The translations under genes and the position numbers were made by a program. 64,000 nucleotides of DNA. Source: Hymenobacter siberiensis (GTDB taxonomy: Bacteria > Bacteroidota > Bacteroidia > Cytophagales > Hymenobacteraceae). A model generated the notes under the pieces. That model did not search any database. It was not told where the DNA came from and saw only the letters and a list, made by a program, of their open reading frames with translations. The stretch is taken from positions 3,658,001 to 3,722,000 of the forward strand of contig NZ_JAHLZY020000001.1 of NCBI RefSeq assembly GCF_018967865.2. The letters are read 5' to 3'. Positions 8,499 to 16,522 of this stretch are shown here, piece after piece. How positions within the stretch are numbered: position 1 is the stretch's first letter; each line of letters starts with the position of its first letter.

Positions 8499-8572
8499 GG
8501 TTGTGTAGCTCAATTGGATAGAGCATCTGACTACGAATCAGAAGGTTTAAGGTTCGACTCCTTACACGACCA
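8499..8572 (+). tRNA. tRNA-Arg (anticodon ACG)
   Basis: The cloverleaf closes cleanly. The acceptor GGTTGTG (8499-8505) pairs with CACGACC (8565-8571) with one G-U pair. The D arm is GCTC/GAGC. The anticodon stem TCTGA/TCAGA holds loop CTACGAA with anticodon ACG. The T arm TAAGG/CCTTA holds TTCGACT. The discriminator is A8572; CCA is not encoded. ACG is the A-to-I edited arginine anticodon that reads CGU/CGC/CGA. It has its own promoter and a strong terminator. Confidence 0.95.
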
Positions 8573-8577
8573 CTATT

Positions 8578-8625
8578 AGACCCTGCAACCAGCTAATTAT
8601 TAGCAAGTTGCAGGGTCTTTTTCTT
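8578..8625 (+). terminator. Rho-independent terminator after tRNA-Arg
   Basis: AGACCCTGCAAC (8578-8589) pairs perfectly with GTTGCAGGGTCT (8607-8618), followed by TTTTCTTTCT. The 12-bp stem and U-tract make this a strong intrinsic terminator. Confidence 0.9.
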
Positions 8626-8788
8626 TCTGCGGGACGGCTCACGGGACAAAACTTTGTTGATGCTCAACGAAGAGCAATTTTCAGGGCCTGGCTTACGCAG
8701 CCTCGAAAAGTTGTTTTGATGAAGTTGCTACATTTGATGAGATTGTCGGCTGGAGCAGGCAATTTTTCCAATAACAACATCTTCTAGC

Positions 8789-10498
8789 GTGAACCATCTC
8801 TACCCCCGCGCCATTCGGGCGCTCTGTTCTGCCTTGCTACTCGCCCCATCTGGGGTAGCCTTTGCCCAGGCTCCTACCATTTCGACCATCGTACCGATGG
8901 CCAACGCTAAGGCAGCATCACGCACCGCCCCACTCACCGTTACTTTTACCCAGCCACTGACAGCGGCCTCGGCTGGAGCGTTGAAAGTATTCAGCAACCA
9001 GCGTGGCGGGCTGCGTTCGCGTGGCGCTACACCAGCTGTAGTAAATGGGAGTAACCTCAGCTTCGCACCGACGCCTTATGATTTCCGGCCAGGCGAAACG
9101 GTGCAATTTACCGTGTCTACTCTTGCGACGAGCAACGGAGGCTCCTTGGCGAGGGCGCTAGTTGGGCAGTTTACTACAGCGGTGGGTGGTACGGGCACGG
9201 GCTCTTTTGTGGCAGGCTTTCGGGGGACAGATGCCTCACTTAATTCTATCCGCAACGTGAAGGTTGGCGACATGGATGGCGATGGTGACCTAGACATCGT
9301 CACCGCCAATTTTGAAGGCAGAACCGTAGACGTACGACTCAATAACGGAACCGGCACATTTGGAAGCCCCCTGCGCACATCTGTTGGGTTTAACCCTAGC
9401 AGTGTGGCCGTGGGTGACATAAATGGCGACGGTAGCTTGGACGCCGTAGCTGGTAACCTCTTTTTCAATCAGTCGAGCGTATTGCTGAACGTTGGGGCTG
9501 GTACGTTTACTAACGCACAAACCATCCAAGCAGGCGGTTCTGACGTTCAACGGCTCGTACTTGGCGATGTGGACGGCGATGGTGATTTGGACCTGCTCAC
9601 GGTCAGCGCGAATAGTTTGGCGAGCGTGCAGCTCAACAATGGCACTGGTACGTTCGGGGCCCCTACCAGTGTACTGGTGGGCAACCAGCCAGCGGACATT
9701 GTTATGGGCGATGTGGACGGCGATGGCGACTTGGACCTGCTTGTAGCCAACGCAAGCAGGAACGGACCGGGCACGATAAGCATCAGGCTGAACAACGGCT
9801 CGGGCACATTCAGCGGAACTCAGGATTTATCCGTGGGAAGTGGCCCCGGCCAAGTGGCGATAAGTGACGTGGACGGTGATGGCGACTTAGACATTCTGGC
9901 AGCTAATTCTTATTCCTCAAACGTAAGTGTGCGTCTTAATGACGGCACAGGCACGTTCAGCGGCAACCAGGATGTGAGTGGAATTAACGCATTTAGTTTA
10001 GCAGTGGGCGACGTAGACGCCGATGGCGACGCCGACCTTCTTTCCGGCTTCGGCAGCAACTTGAGCATCCGTTTAAACAACGGCAGCGGCCTCTTTGGAG
10101 GCTCCCAAAACATGACCCTTGCCGGAGGCATTGGCAATGGCAACCTACTCCTTGCTGACTTAGACGGCGACAGCGACCTAGATTTTTTGACCGTCAATGC
10201 TGCCTCTAACGCCACAATTAACGTGTATTTGAATGGCGGCACGGGCCCGCTATCCAGCTCTCCGAACAGCTCAGCCACTGAGCTGGACCTATTCCCCAAC
10301 CCTACCCATGGTACTGCTAGAATAACCGGGGGTGCCCCGAACACCACAATCACCGTGCTTGACGGGTTGGGCCGAGAAGTGCTTATCACCAAGTCCAACG
10401 CCCAAGGCGCGGCCCACCTAGTCTTACCAGCCGGGTTACCGGCAGGGGTGTACTTGGTGCGCACTGGCGGGCAGGTGCGCCGCCTATTCGTGGAGTAA
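8789..10498 (+). CDS. FG-GAP/VCBS-repeat surface protein with T9SS type A sorting domain
   Basis: A 569-residue secreted protein starting at GTG with a signal peptide ending SGVAFAQA. Residues about 30-130 resemble a bacterial Ig-like domain (TISTIVPMANAKAAS..TAPLTVTFTQPL). Then come seven calcium-binding VCBS/FG-GAP repeats of the type GDVDGDGDLDLL, as in a beta-propeller. The C-terminus is a T9SS type A domain (LDLFPNPTHGTARITG to GVYLVRTGGQVRRLFVE), so it should be exported by the type IX system to the cell surface. The IS630 element begins nine bases after its stop, leaving the gene intact. GTG is used because no ATG gives the signal peptide. Confidence 0.9.
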   Translation: MNHLYPRAIRALCSALLLAPSGVAFAQAPTISTIVPMANAKAASRTAPLTVTFTQPLTAASAGALKVFSNQRGGLRSRGATPAVVNGSNLSFAPTPYDFRPGETVQFTVSTLATSNGGSLARALVGQFTTAVGGTGTGSFVAGFRGTDASLNSIRNVKVGDMDGDGDLDIVTANFEGRTVDVRLNNGTGTFGSPLRTSVGFNPSSVAVGDINGDGSLDAVAGNLFFNQSSVLLNVGAGTFTNAQTIQAGGSDVQRLVLGDVDGDGDLDLLTVSANSLASVQLNNGTGTFGAPTSVLVGNQPADIVMGDVDGDGDLDLLVANASRNGPGTISIRLNNGSGTFSGTQDLSVGSGPGQVAISDVDGDGDLDILAANSYSSNVSVRLNDGTGTFSGNQDVSGINAFSLAVGDVDADGDADLLSGFGSNLSIRLNNGSGLFGGSQNMTLAGGIGNGNLLLADLDGDSDLDFLTVNAASNATINVYLNGGTGPLSSSPNSSATELDLFPNPTHGTARITGGAPNTTITVLDGLGREVLITKSNAQGAAHLVLPAGLPAGVYLVRTGGQVRRLFVE

Positions 10499-10546
10499 AG
10501 GCGGACTAGTGGTTCAAAAACTTTAATTGGTCGTATCGGATTAAGG

Positions 10547-11029
10547 ATGACTAAGTCCTTCGTTATGACCCTTTATCGCCTTTACCTGACCGCCGACGAA
10601 CGCCAGACCCTAGAGGGGTGGCAGAAGAAGTATAAAGCCCATTCGGCTAAACTTCGGGACATTCAAATTTTGTTGAACAGCGACGAGCAGACCGGGCGCC
10701 GCCCGGCCCTGGAACTGGCTGCCGTGCTGGGTATCTGCACCCGCACGGTGGAATGGGTACGCCGTCAGTTCTGCGAGGAAGGCCTGAAGATGTTCGAGCC
10801 GAAAGTACGTAAAACGCGCTCTGACAAAAAGATAGACGGTCGGGTAGAAACCCATCTGACGGTCTTGCTCTGCCAAAGCCCCCCCGACGACCACCCGCGC
10901 TGGCAGTTGGGGATGCTGGCCAACCGGCTGGTGGAGTTGCAGGTGGTCGAGCATATTTCGACCACAATGGTGGCGCGGCTGCTAAAAAAAACGAACTTAA
11001 GCCTTTTCAGGGCCCCACGCAGTGGGTGA
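10547..11029 (+). CDS. IS630-family transposase, N-terminal frame (DNA-binding)
   Basis: This 160-residue frame holds the helix-turn-helix half of the transposase: LELAAVLGICTRTVEWVRRQ, then a second HTH-like region HPRWQLGMLANRLVELQVVE with HISTTMVARLLKK. It ends soon after the A-rich slippery site at 10984-10990, where a -1 shift joins it to the catalytic frame. If not shifted it makes a DNA-binding protein alone, which in other elements can act as a regulator. Confidence 0.88.
   Translation: MTKSFVMTLYRLYLTADERQTLEGWQKKYKAHSAKLRDIQILLNSDEQTGRRPALELAAVLGICTRTVEWVRRQFCEEGLKMFEPKVRKTRSDKKIDGRVETHLTVLLCQSPPDDHPRWQLGMLANRLVELQVVEHISTTMVARLLKKTNLSLFRAPRSG
10984..10990 (+). promoter_or_regulatory. 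-1 programmed frameshift site (A AAA AAA)
   Basis: In the frame of the first ORF the codons are CTA AAA AAA ACG, giving the heptamer A AAA AAA. Slipping back one base continues as AAC GAA CTT AAG CCT without a stop into the catalytic frame (KKNELKPFQGPTQWVIPAEE). This is the canonical bacterial -1 pattern and makes the full-length transposase. Confidence 0.75.
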
Positions 11030-11676
11030 TTCCGGCCGAAGAGAACGCAGCCTTTGTGTGCCAGATGGAGCAGGTGCTCGACGTGTACGAGCAGCCCTAC
11101 GACGCGGATTTTCCCGTTGTGTGCCTGGACGAATCGCCTAAACAACTACTCGATTACCAAGAATTTACTGCTTCCAACGGGCAGCCACACCGCGATTCGG
11201 AATACGTGCGCCGGGGCGTGGTGGAGTTGTTCGTCGCCACCGAACCGTTGCGCGGTTGGCGCGAGTTGACCGTGGAGAACGACCACAAAGCCGCCACGTG
11301 GGTGCAGTTTGTGGCCCGGCTAATGGACACGACCTACCGGGAAGCGAAAAAAGTGCGCTGGGTGATGGACAACCTGAGTACGCACCGAATCAGCAACTTC
11401 TACGCCCACTTCCCACCGGAAGTCGCCCGGGCCTATGTGCAGCGGATGGAAATCATTTACCCCCCCGTCCACGGGTCGTGGCTGAATATGGCCGAAATTG
11501 AATTCTCCGTCCTCACGCGCCAAGTGCTTGACCGCTCCTTTTCGAGCAAAGAAGCCGTGCAGGCGGTCGTCAAACGGTGGAAAAACAAGCAAAATGCCAA
11601 CCTAAAACCGCGCAACTGGCAATTCAAAACCGCTGATGCCCGCATTAAATTAAACCGATTATACCCGACTATTTAA
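11026..11676 (+). CDS. IS630-family transposase, catalytic DDE frame
   Basis: This 216-residue frame has the DDE catalytic core: first Asp in VVCLDESPKQLL, second in RWVMDNLSTH, and Glu in WLNMAEIEFSVL, with the HGSWLNMAE context typical of IS630. The listed start is a GTG inside the coding continuity (TQWVIPAEE). Sequence homology clearly extends upstream through the frameshift site, so the natural product is the fusion with the 10547 frame. Confidence 0.9.
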   Translation: MIPAEENAAFVCQMEQVLDVYEQPYDADFPVVCLDESPKQLLDYQEFTASNGQPHRDSEYVRRGVVELFVATEPLRGWRELTVENDHKAATWVQFVARLMDTTYREAKKVRWVMDNLSTHRISNFYAHFPPEVARAYVQRMEIIYPPVHGSWLNMAEIEFSVLTRQVLDRSFSSKEAVQAVVKRWKNKQNANLKPRNWQFKTADARIKLNRLYPTI

Positions 11677-11993
11677 TGTTTTTTGACCACTAGTTGTAAA
11701 TTCAGTAGCTGATAGATACGCCATACACGCTTGTGATTGACCACGACCCGCAGCTTGCGCAGGCGGTAGTAGTATTTCCAAAAGCCCCAGCCGCCGTGCC
11801 GCTGCACCAGTGCCCGCAGCCGGGCAACGAGTTCGGCATCGGCGGGCTGGAGTCCCCCACGGCCCCCGCCCGGTGGCGGGGCGTAGCTGTTGCGGGCCAG
11901 GCCCACGAGTGCACACGCCTGGCGCTGGCTCAGCCCCCGCCCACAGGCGTAATGGGCCACGGCGCGCCGGGCCGTGGGGGTGACTACTTTTTT
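11673..11993 (-). pseudogene. IS3-family transposase OrfB, truncated by the IS630 element
   Basis: The frame after the -1 site reads VVTPTARRAVAHYACGRGLS, RQACALVGLARNSYAPP, then GGWGFWKYYYRLRKLRVVVN, HKRVWRIYQLLNL: the N-terminal HTH_21 part of an IS3-type OrfB. The DDE integrase core that should follow is missing. The last codons (VVKKH) are read from the IS630 terminal repeat. The other side of the IS630 has no OrfB sequence, only the stop region of the VCBS gene, so the rest was deleted. Confidence 0.85.
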
Positions 11994-12326
11994 CGCAATA
12001 CCTCCTTGATAACCTGGTGTTCCAGACTCAACTCGGCGTAGAGCTGTTTGAGGCGGCGGTTTTCCTATTCCAAGTGCTTGAGGCGCTGCAACTCGCTCAC
12101 GCTCATGCCCCCAAACTTGCTTTTCCACGCGTAAAAGGTGGGCTCACTGATGCCGTGTTCCCGGCAAATCTGGACCACTGTCTGGTCTTGGTCCTGTTGG
12201 CGTAAAATTCCCGGAATCTGGGCTTCACTAAAGCGACTTTTTTTCATGAACAGTTAAAAATAGAAGAAGTGAAAAGTTACTACTTCTCTCTATTTTTGAT
12301 TGGCTCACTTTCGGGGGAAGCTTACA
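11693..12326 (-). mobile_element. IS3-family element, 5' part only
   Basis: About 630 bp of an IS3-type element survives: the probable left terminus TGTAAGCTTCCCCCGAAAGT (reverse strand, ending at 12326), orfA, the A AAA AAG frameshift site and the first third of orfB. An imperfect palindrome (about 12255-12298) lies between the end and orfA. The 3' part is missing at the junction with the IS630 element. Confidence 0.78.
11984..12247 (-). pseudogene. IS3-family OrfA with in-frame amber codon
   Basis: OrfA begins MKKSRFSEAQIPGILRQQDQ and has the HTH motif VVQICREHGISEPTFYAWKS typical of IS3. At codon 61 (12067-12065) a TAG interrupts KHLE*ENRRLKQLYAELSLE; the family usually has Glu or Gln here. 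The frame then runs on to LRKK and a natural TAG at 11984-11986, where A AAA AAG forms the usual -1 slippery site into OrfB. The element is therefore doubly inactive: nonsense in OrfA and truncation of OrfB. Confidence 0.82.
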
Positions 12327-12371
12327 ATTCATACAAAGAGGCTTAAAAGTTAATTCCAGCCCGGCCGGCAA

Positions 12372-12596
12372 TCAGCGGCGGCCCGACTCGAAATCGAGCC
12401 AGTCGGCGCGCTGTTCTTCCAGCTCGGCGGGGCTGATGCCGTAGGCGGCGCAGGCCTCCACGGCATCCATCAGGCCTTGCTCCACGGCGTTGAGCACGGC
12501 CCAGATTCTGAGCTTGCGCTCGGCGGCAGCACTCGCATAGTCAGCGGGTTGGGGGCGGTCATCGGTATCGAAGTAATCGGGCTGATTCTCAGTCAT
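12372..12596 (-). CDS. Small conserved-looking hypothetical protein
   Basis: A 74-residue acidic protein: an N-terminal disordered part (MTENQPDYFDTDDRPQPADY), then helices with a helix-turn-helix-like spacing (LNAVEQGLMDAVEACAAYG, ISPAELEEQRADWLDFESG). The codon usage fits the chromosome, unlike the adjacent IS relic. It could be a small DNA-binding or adaptor protein, but I do not recognise a family. It is on the same strand as the downstream LytTR/LytS pair's gene order but separated from the IS3 relic by only about 45 bases. Confidence 0.6.
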   Translation of the reverse strand: MTENQPDYFDTDDRPQPADYASAAAERKLRIWAVLNAVEQGLMDAVEACAAYGISPAELEEQRADWLDFESGRR

Positions 12597-12670
12597 AATG
12601 CAGCCAAGGTAGTGACGCTACTATTAACGCAGCGTGAACATTGGTTGGATTGGCGCACGGGCCCGGAAGT

Positions 12671-13468
12671 TTATTTCCAGCGACTAAAAAACTGGTCGAA
12701 GCCCTCGCGGTAACCGTCGCTCACGGGCAGGGTTTCGCCGGCAATCTGCACCGTGCCGCGCCCCACCGACTGGATGTGGCCCAGCCCCACGATGTAGCTG
12801 CGGTGGATACGCAGAAACTTGCCGGCGGGCAGCTTTTCCTCCATGCCGCGCAGGCTGGTGAGCGAGAGCAGCGGCCGCGTCTGGCTGGCCAGGTGCACCT
12901 TCACGTAGTCCTTCAGGCCCTCCACGTACACGATGTCGGCCAGGGGCACGCGCACCAGCTGGTACTCCACTTTGAGGTAGATGTAGTCGTCCTCTGGTGG
13001 ATTGGCGGGTTGGGGGATTGGTGGGGTGGTGGCGGGCGCGGGGATTTCGCTGGCCTGCTTCATTTCGAAATAGGTTCTGGCCTTGAGGGCAGCGCGCAGA
13101 AACTCCTGGTAGTCGAAGGGCTTGAGCAGGTAATCGAGCGCATCGACGCGGAAGCCCTCCAGGGCGTACTGGTTGAAGGCGGTGGTGAAGATGATGCGCG
13201 GGCCGTGCTGCAGCACCTTGGCCAGCTCCAGCCCGCTGAGGTCGGGCATCTTAATGTCAAGAAACAGCAGCTGGGCATCGGGGCGCTCGTGCAGCGAGCG
13301 CAGGGCGGCCACGGCGCTTTCGTGCCGGCCCACAAGGCGCAGAAACGGGGTTTGCTCGATGAAGGAGCACACCAGGCCCAGGGCCAGGGGCTCGTCGTCG
13401 ACGGCTACGCAGTTGATGACGAACGGGGCGGCGGCAACGGCGGGGATTATAGATTCAGGTGCAGGCAT
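12671..13468 (-). CDS. LytTR-family response regulator
   Basis: A 265-residue response regulator. The receiver domain (about 15-135) has the acidic pair in VAVDDEPLA, the phospho-acceptor Asp in LLFLDIKMPDLSGLEL, and the Lys in YLLKPFDYQEFLRA. A linker rich in Pro separates it from a C-terminal LytTR DNA-binding domain (DYIYLKVEYQLVRVPLADIV, YVEGLKDYVKVHL, FLRIHRSYIVGLGHIQSV). It overlaps the end of the sensor kinase gene by 22 bases, so the two form a coupled LytS/LytR-type system. Target genes are not evident. Confidence 0.92.
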   Translation of the reverse strand: MPAPESIIPAVAAAPFVINCVAVDDEPLALGLVCSFIEQTPFLRLVGRHESAVAALRSLHERPDAQLLFLDIKMPDLSGLELAKVLQHGPRIIFTTAFNQYALEGFRVDALDYLLKPFDYQEFLRAALKARTYFEMKQASEIPAPATTPPIPQPANPPEDDYIYLKVEYQLVRVPLADIVYVEGLKDYVKVHLASQTRPLLSLTSLRGMEEKLPAGKFLRIHRSYIVGLGHIQSVGRGTVQIAGETLPVSDGYREGFDQFFSRWK

Positions 13469-14559
13469 ACTTCGTATTCGTTGGCGGCGTTGTGGGGGTT
13501 TACGCGCACGGTGTGGGCGTGGGGATAGAGCAAATCGAGGCGGCGCTGGGTGTTGGCCAGGCCAATGCCGCCGGGCTCATCGTCGTCGTCGGCGGGCCGG
13601 TCGGGGAACACGGTGTTGCGCACGCACAGCTCCACGGTATGGGCCGTGGGCTGGCGCAGCTCGATGCTGATGCGGCTGGGCGCGGTGGCGCTCACGCCGT
13701 GCTTAAACGCATTCTCAACAAACGGCTGGAACAGCATGGGCGCGATGAACGGGTCGGGGCTGAGCGGGTCGGGCATCTCGAAGCTGACCTGCACTTTGTT
13801 GGTCAGGCGCAGGTGCATTAGCTCAACATAATCGCGCAGGAAGCTGATTTCCTGGCTCAGGCAGGTGTGGCCGGCCGGCGACTCGTACAGCACGTAGCGC
13901 ATCATGCGCGAGAGACGGTGCAGGGCGGCGCGGGCCTGGTCGGCGTCGAGCAGCGTGAGGGCGTAGATGTTATTGAGGGTGTTGAAGAAGAAGTGCGGGT
14001 TGATTTGGGCTTTCAGCAGGCTCAGCTCGGTGGCTACCTGGCGGCGCTCCAGCTCCAGGCTGCTTTCGGCGTCGCGCTGGCCCTTTTGCATGGCCGCGAG
14101 GCTGGTGGCAATGCCCAGCACCAGCAGCGCCAGCAGCAGCACCCCGGAATTGACGAACAGGCTACCTTCCTCCAGGCCCGGCACCGGGTACGGGCGCGGC
14201 GCCGACCACGGATTGGGCGGGTTGAGGACGGCCTCGCGGGCAGCCGAAATCAGCTCGGGCACCCCCAGGCGTTGCTCTGCCTGCTGATGAATGGCCAGCA
14301 CCGCCAGCACCAGCGCGGCATTCAGCACCACGTAGGCCCAGCCTTTGCCGCCATACAGCAGGCGCGGCGCGGCCCACGCCACGTTCAGGTAAAACACGCC
14401 CACCAGCAGGCCAAACACCACGGCCTGCGTCAGCCAGAACTCGGTGGGCTTGGGGCCGGGGTAGTCGGGCTGCTGGGCCACCAGCAACACCGCCACCAGC
14501 CCCCAGACCAGAGCGTGCAGTAGCAGTGTGGAAGCCGAACGAAATAGGAGTATGGGCAT
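13447..14559 (-). CDS. LytS/YehU-type sensor histidine kinase
   Basis: A 370-residue inner-membrane histidine kinase. Four hydrophobic helices fill the first half (LLLHALVWGLVAVLLVA, AVVFGLLVGVFYLNV, YVVLNAALVLAVLAI, SGVLLLALLVLGIATSL). The HisKA_7TM-type phospho-acceptor region is LLKAQINPHFFFNTLNNIYA, followed by a HATPase domain with FQPFVENAFKHGV and GIGLANTQRRL. Start MPILLFRSAS at 14559 is chosen; a longer frame reads into a text-like repeat. It likely phosphorylates the response regulator encoded by the overlapping next gene. Confidence 0.92.
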   Translation of the reverse strand: MPILLFRSASTLLLHALVWGLVAVLLVAQQPDYPGPKPTEFWLTQAVVFGLLVGVFYLNVAWAAPRLLYGGKGWAYVVLNAALVLAVLAIHQQAEQRLGVPELISAAREAVLNPPNPWSAPRPYPVPGLEEGSLFVNSGVLLLALLVLGIATSLAAMQKGQRDAESSLELERRQVATELSLLKAQINPHFFFNTLNNIYALTLLDADQARAALHRLSRMMRYVLYESPAGHTCLSQEISFLRDYVELMHLRLTNKVQVSFEMPDPLSPDPFIAPMLFQPFVENAFKHGVSATAPSRISIELRQPTAHTVELCVRNTVFPDRPADDDDEPGGIGLANTQRRLDLLYPHAHTVRVNPHNAANEYEVCLHLNL

Positions 14560-14946
14560 AGTTGGGAGTTGGGAGTTAGGAGTTAAAAGTGAAGCGTTGC
14601 GTAGCGAGAACGAACGGCGGCCAGTCCTCAACCCCCATTTTTAGCTCTTATACTCCCAACTTTTAACTCTCTCCAAAGCTACAACTCGCCCTTGGGTGCC
14701 CGGGCCTTGTATCGGCCAGCAGGGGGTGGATATCGCCCAGTCGGCACTATAGGCCGCTGGTGCGGCGTGGCCCCAATTGACCGCGCCGTTTGGGGGGGCT
14801 AAAAAGGCGAATGGGCGACGCGGGACAGTAGCTCGGCGATTACAGTTGGCCCCAGTTATTAAGGAGCCGCAAATTTGAGCCAAACCCGCTGCCTATTGGC
14901 TGGCAGATTGCCGCTTACTCCTCCGCTCCTCCCCCCTGCTTTCTTC
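14560..14946. repeat. Intergenic stretch with an inverted 'GTTGGGAGTTAGGAGTT' repeat
   Basis: Between the divergent kinase and peroxidase genes, 14560-14590 carries GTTGGGAGTTGGGAGTTAGG and 14641-14671 carries the opposite orientation (CTCCCAACTTTTAACTC). The motif belongs to the same family as 49013-49091. The rest contains a weak minus-strand frame (14641-14883) that I do not support as a gene. I find no clear TAnnTTTG promoter for either neighbour. Confidence 0.55.
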
Positions 14947-16125
14947 ATGGCCTCGACCCTGCTTCCCCGACTTGCTTCGATGATGGCCGCCGCCGCGCTG
15001 CTGCTGGTAGTGGCCTGTCAGAAAGACCGCGAACCCAGCACGCCCACCACCGCCGACCTCGCCGCCATCACGGCCCTGCCGCAGGAGGCCACCGCCCCGG
15101 CCAGCAACCCGAGCAGCGCGGCCAAAATCGCGCTGGGCCGCGCCCTGTTCTGGGACCCCGTGCTGTCGGGCGGCAAGGACGTGAGCTGCGCCAGCTGCCA
15201 CCATCCCGCCAGCGGCTACGCCGACGCCCTCGACCTCAGCATCGGCAGCAACGGCCAGGGCCTGGGCACCGCCCGCCACTTCCGCGCCCCCAACGACATT
15301 GCCTTCAACCAGCGCAACTCGCCCACCGTGCTCAACGCCGCTTTCAACGGCATGGCGACCGATGGCAGCTACCAGCCCGCCACGGCCGCCATGTTCTGGG
15401 ATTTGCGGGCGCAGTCACTTGAAAACCAGTCGCTGATGCCCGTGGCTACGCTGGAGGAGATGCGCGGCCACCAGTATACCGAGGGCGTGGCCCTCGATTC
15501 GGTGGTGGCGCGGCTGCGCGGCATTGCGGCATATGGGCCGCTGTTCAGCGCCGCGTTCGCGGAGGCCACGCCCATTTCGGCGGCCAATATCGGCAAGGCC
15601 ATTGCCTGCTTCGAGCGCACGCTGCTGGCCACCGATGCGCCTTTCGACCAATACATGCGCGGCGACAAAAGTGCCCTCACGGCCCAGCAGGTGCAGGGGC
15701 TGAACGATTTCGTGACCAGCGGCTGCGCCAAGTGCCACAGCGGCCCGATGCTCAGCGACTACCAGCTGCACGTCCTCGGCGTGGCCGATAATAGCAAAAA
15801 CCCGGCTTCTGATGCGGGGGCCAATGGCAGCTACGCCTTCCGCACGCCCAGCCTGCGCAACGTGGCCCTCACTGCGCCCTACATGCACAGCGGCACGCTG
15901 CCCAACCTGCAGGCGGTGCTGGCTTTCTACGCGCCACCGCCCGGGGCACCGGCCACAGCCAACCCGCACGTGAGCCTGGGGCAGCGCGACCCGCTGTTTC
16001 CCGGCCGCGTGACCAATCCGCAGAATATCATCGCCTTTCTGCAATCCCTCACCGCCACCAGCTACGACCGCACCGTGCCCGCCGCCGTGCCCAGCGGCCT
16101 GGCCGTGGGCGGCAACATTCACTAG
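14947..16125 (+). CDS. Di-heme cytochrome c peroxidase (MauG/CCP family) lipoprotein
   Basis: A 392-residue protein with a lipobox (LLLVVAC) and two c-type heme motifs, CASCH and CAKCH, in the standard CCP arrangement, plus the conserved LFWDPVLSGGKDVSCASCH, RNSPTVLNAAF, FERTLLATDAPFDQYMRGD and FRTPSLRNVALTAPYMHSG segments. It should reduce peroxide, or oxidise a partner as MauG-type enzymes do, in the periplasm while lipid-anchored. A start at 14947 (MASTLLPRL) puts the lipobox at the usual distance; the longer frame from 14875 does not. A small lipoprotein gene follows by 53 bases. Confidence 0.92.
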   Translation: MASTLLPRLASMMAAAALLLVVACQKDREPSTPTTADLAAITALPQEATAPASNPSSAAKIALGRALFWDPVLSGGKDVSCASCHHPASGYADALDLSIGSNGQGLGTARHFRAPNDIAFNQRNSPTVLNAAFNGMATDGSYQPATAAMFWDLRAQSLENQSLMPVATLEEMRGHQYTEGVALDSVVARLRGIAAYGPLFSAAFAEATPISAANIGKAIACFERTLLATDAPFDQYMRGDKSALTAQQVQGLNDFVTSGCAKCHSGPMLSDYQLHVLGVADNSKNPASDAGANGSYAFRTPSLRNVALTAPYMHSGTLPNLQAVLAFYAPPPGAPATANPHVSLGQRDPLFPGRVTNPQNIIAFLQSLTATSYDRTVPAAVPSGLAVGGNIH

Positions 16126-16178
16126 CCTTCCTTTCATTATTTTTCCATTTTTCAACCCTTTTTCCCCAACCAACTTTT

Positions 16179-16364
16179 ATGCGCTTCACTAACCTCCTAC
16201 GTTTTGCCAGCGCCGCGGCGCTGCTATGCTCCATGAGCAGTTTCTCAGGCTGCGAGAAAGACAATGTGGGCCCCAACGGCGGCTGCACCAAGAAAATCAC
16301 GACGGCCACTCCGCCGACGACCACGACTACGACGGGAACCGGTACGGGCACGGGCGCTAACTAA
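16179..16364 (+). CDS. Small Thr/Gly-rich lipoprotein
   Basis: A 61-residue product with signal sequence MRFTNLLRFASAAALLCSMS and lipobox FSGC. After EKDNVGPNGGCTKK the tail is low complexity (TTATPPTTTTTTGTGTGTGA). It follows the cytochrome c peroxidase gene and ends just before a palindromic repeat, so it may be co-transcribed with the peroxidase. The low-complexity tail makes a spacer or a decayed remainder equally possible. Confidence 0.55.
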   Translation: MRFTNLLRFASAAALLCSMSSFSGCEKDNVGPNGGCTKKITTATPPTTTTTTGTGTGTGAN

Positions 16365-16372
16365 CCCGGCAC

Positions 16373-16480
16373 AGGGGTACCTCGCCCCCGGCACCTCTCC
16401 AAAAGAGAGGGGAACCTGACGTTAGCCCGCGCTGAAAGTCGCGTGGTACCCCTATCTTGGAGAGGTGCCGGGGGCGAGGT
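16373..16480. repeat. Intergenic inverted repeat (CCTCGCCCCCGGCACCTCTCC family)
   Basis: The arms GGGGTACCTCGCCCCCGGCA and its reverse complement enclose about 40 bases. It belongs with the elements at 21530, 54254 and 58004, whose arms also read CCTCACCCCCGGCCCCTCTCC. Confidence 0.8.
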
Positions 16481-16522
16481 TTTTCAGCTGCTGCCGGCCG
16501 ATTTATTATCTTCACTACTACC

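Larger units (their letters stand above)
10507..11692 (+). mobile_element. IS630-family element, complete
   Basis: The 1182-bp element (10509-11690) is bounded by TA dinucleotides (10507-10508 and 11691-11692), the target duplicated by IS630/Tc1-type elements. The ends are imperfect inverted repeats: GTGGTTCAAAAACTTTAATT at the left and GTGGTCAAAAAACATTAAAT as the reverse complement of the right. It carries two overlapping transposase frames joined by a slippery site. Its right end adjoins a truncated IS3-type element. Confidence 0.88.

Noticed and set aside
14641..14883. Small minus-strand frame before the peroxidase gene
   Set aside because: It begins in a GTTAGGAGTT-type repeat region, shows no domain and has a composition unlike neighbouring genes.
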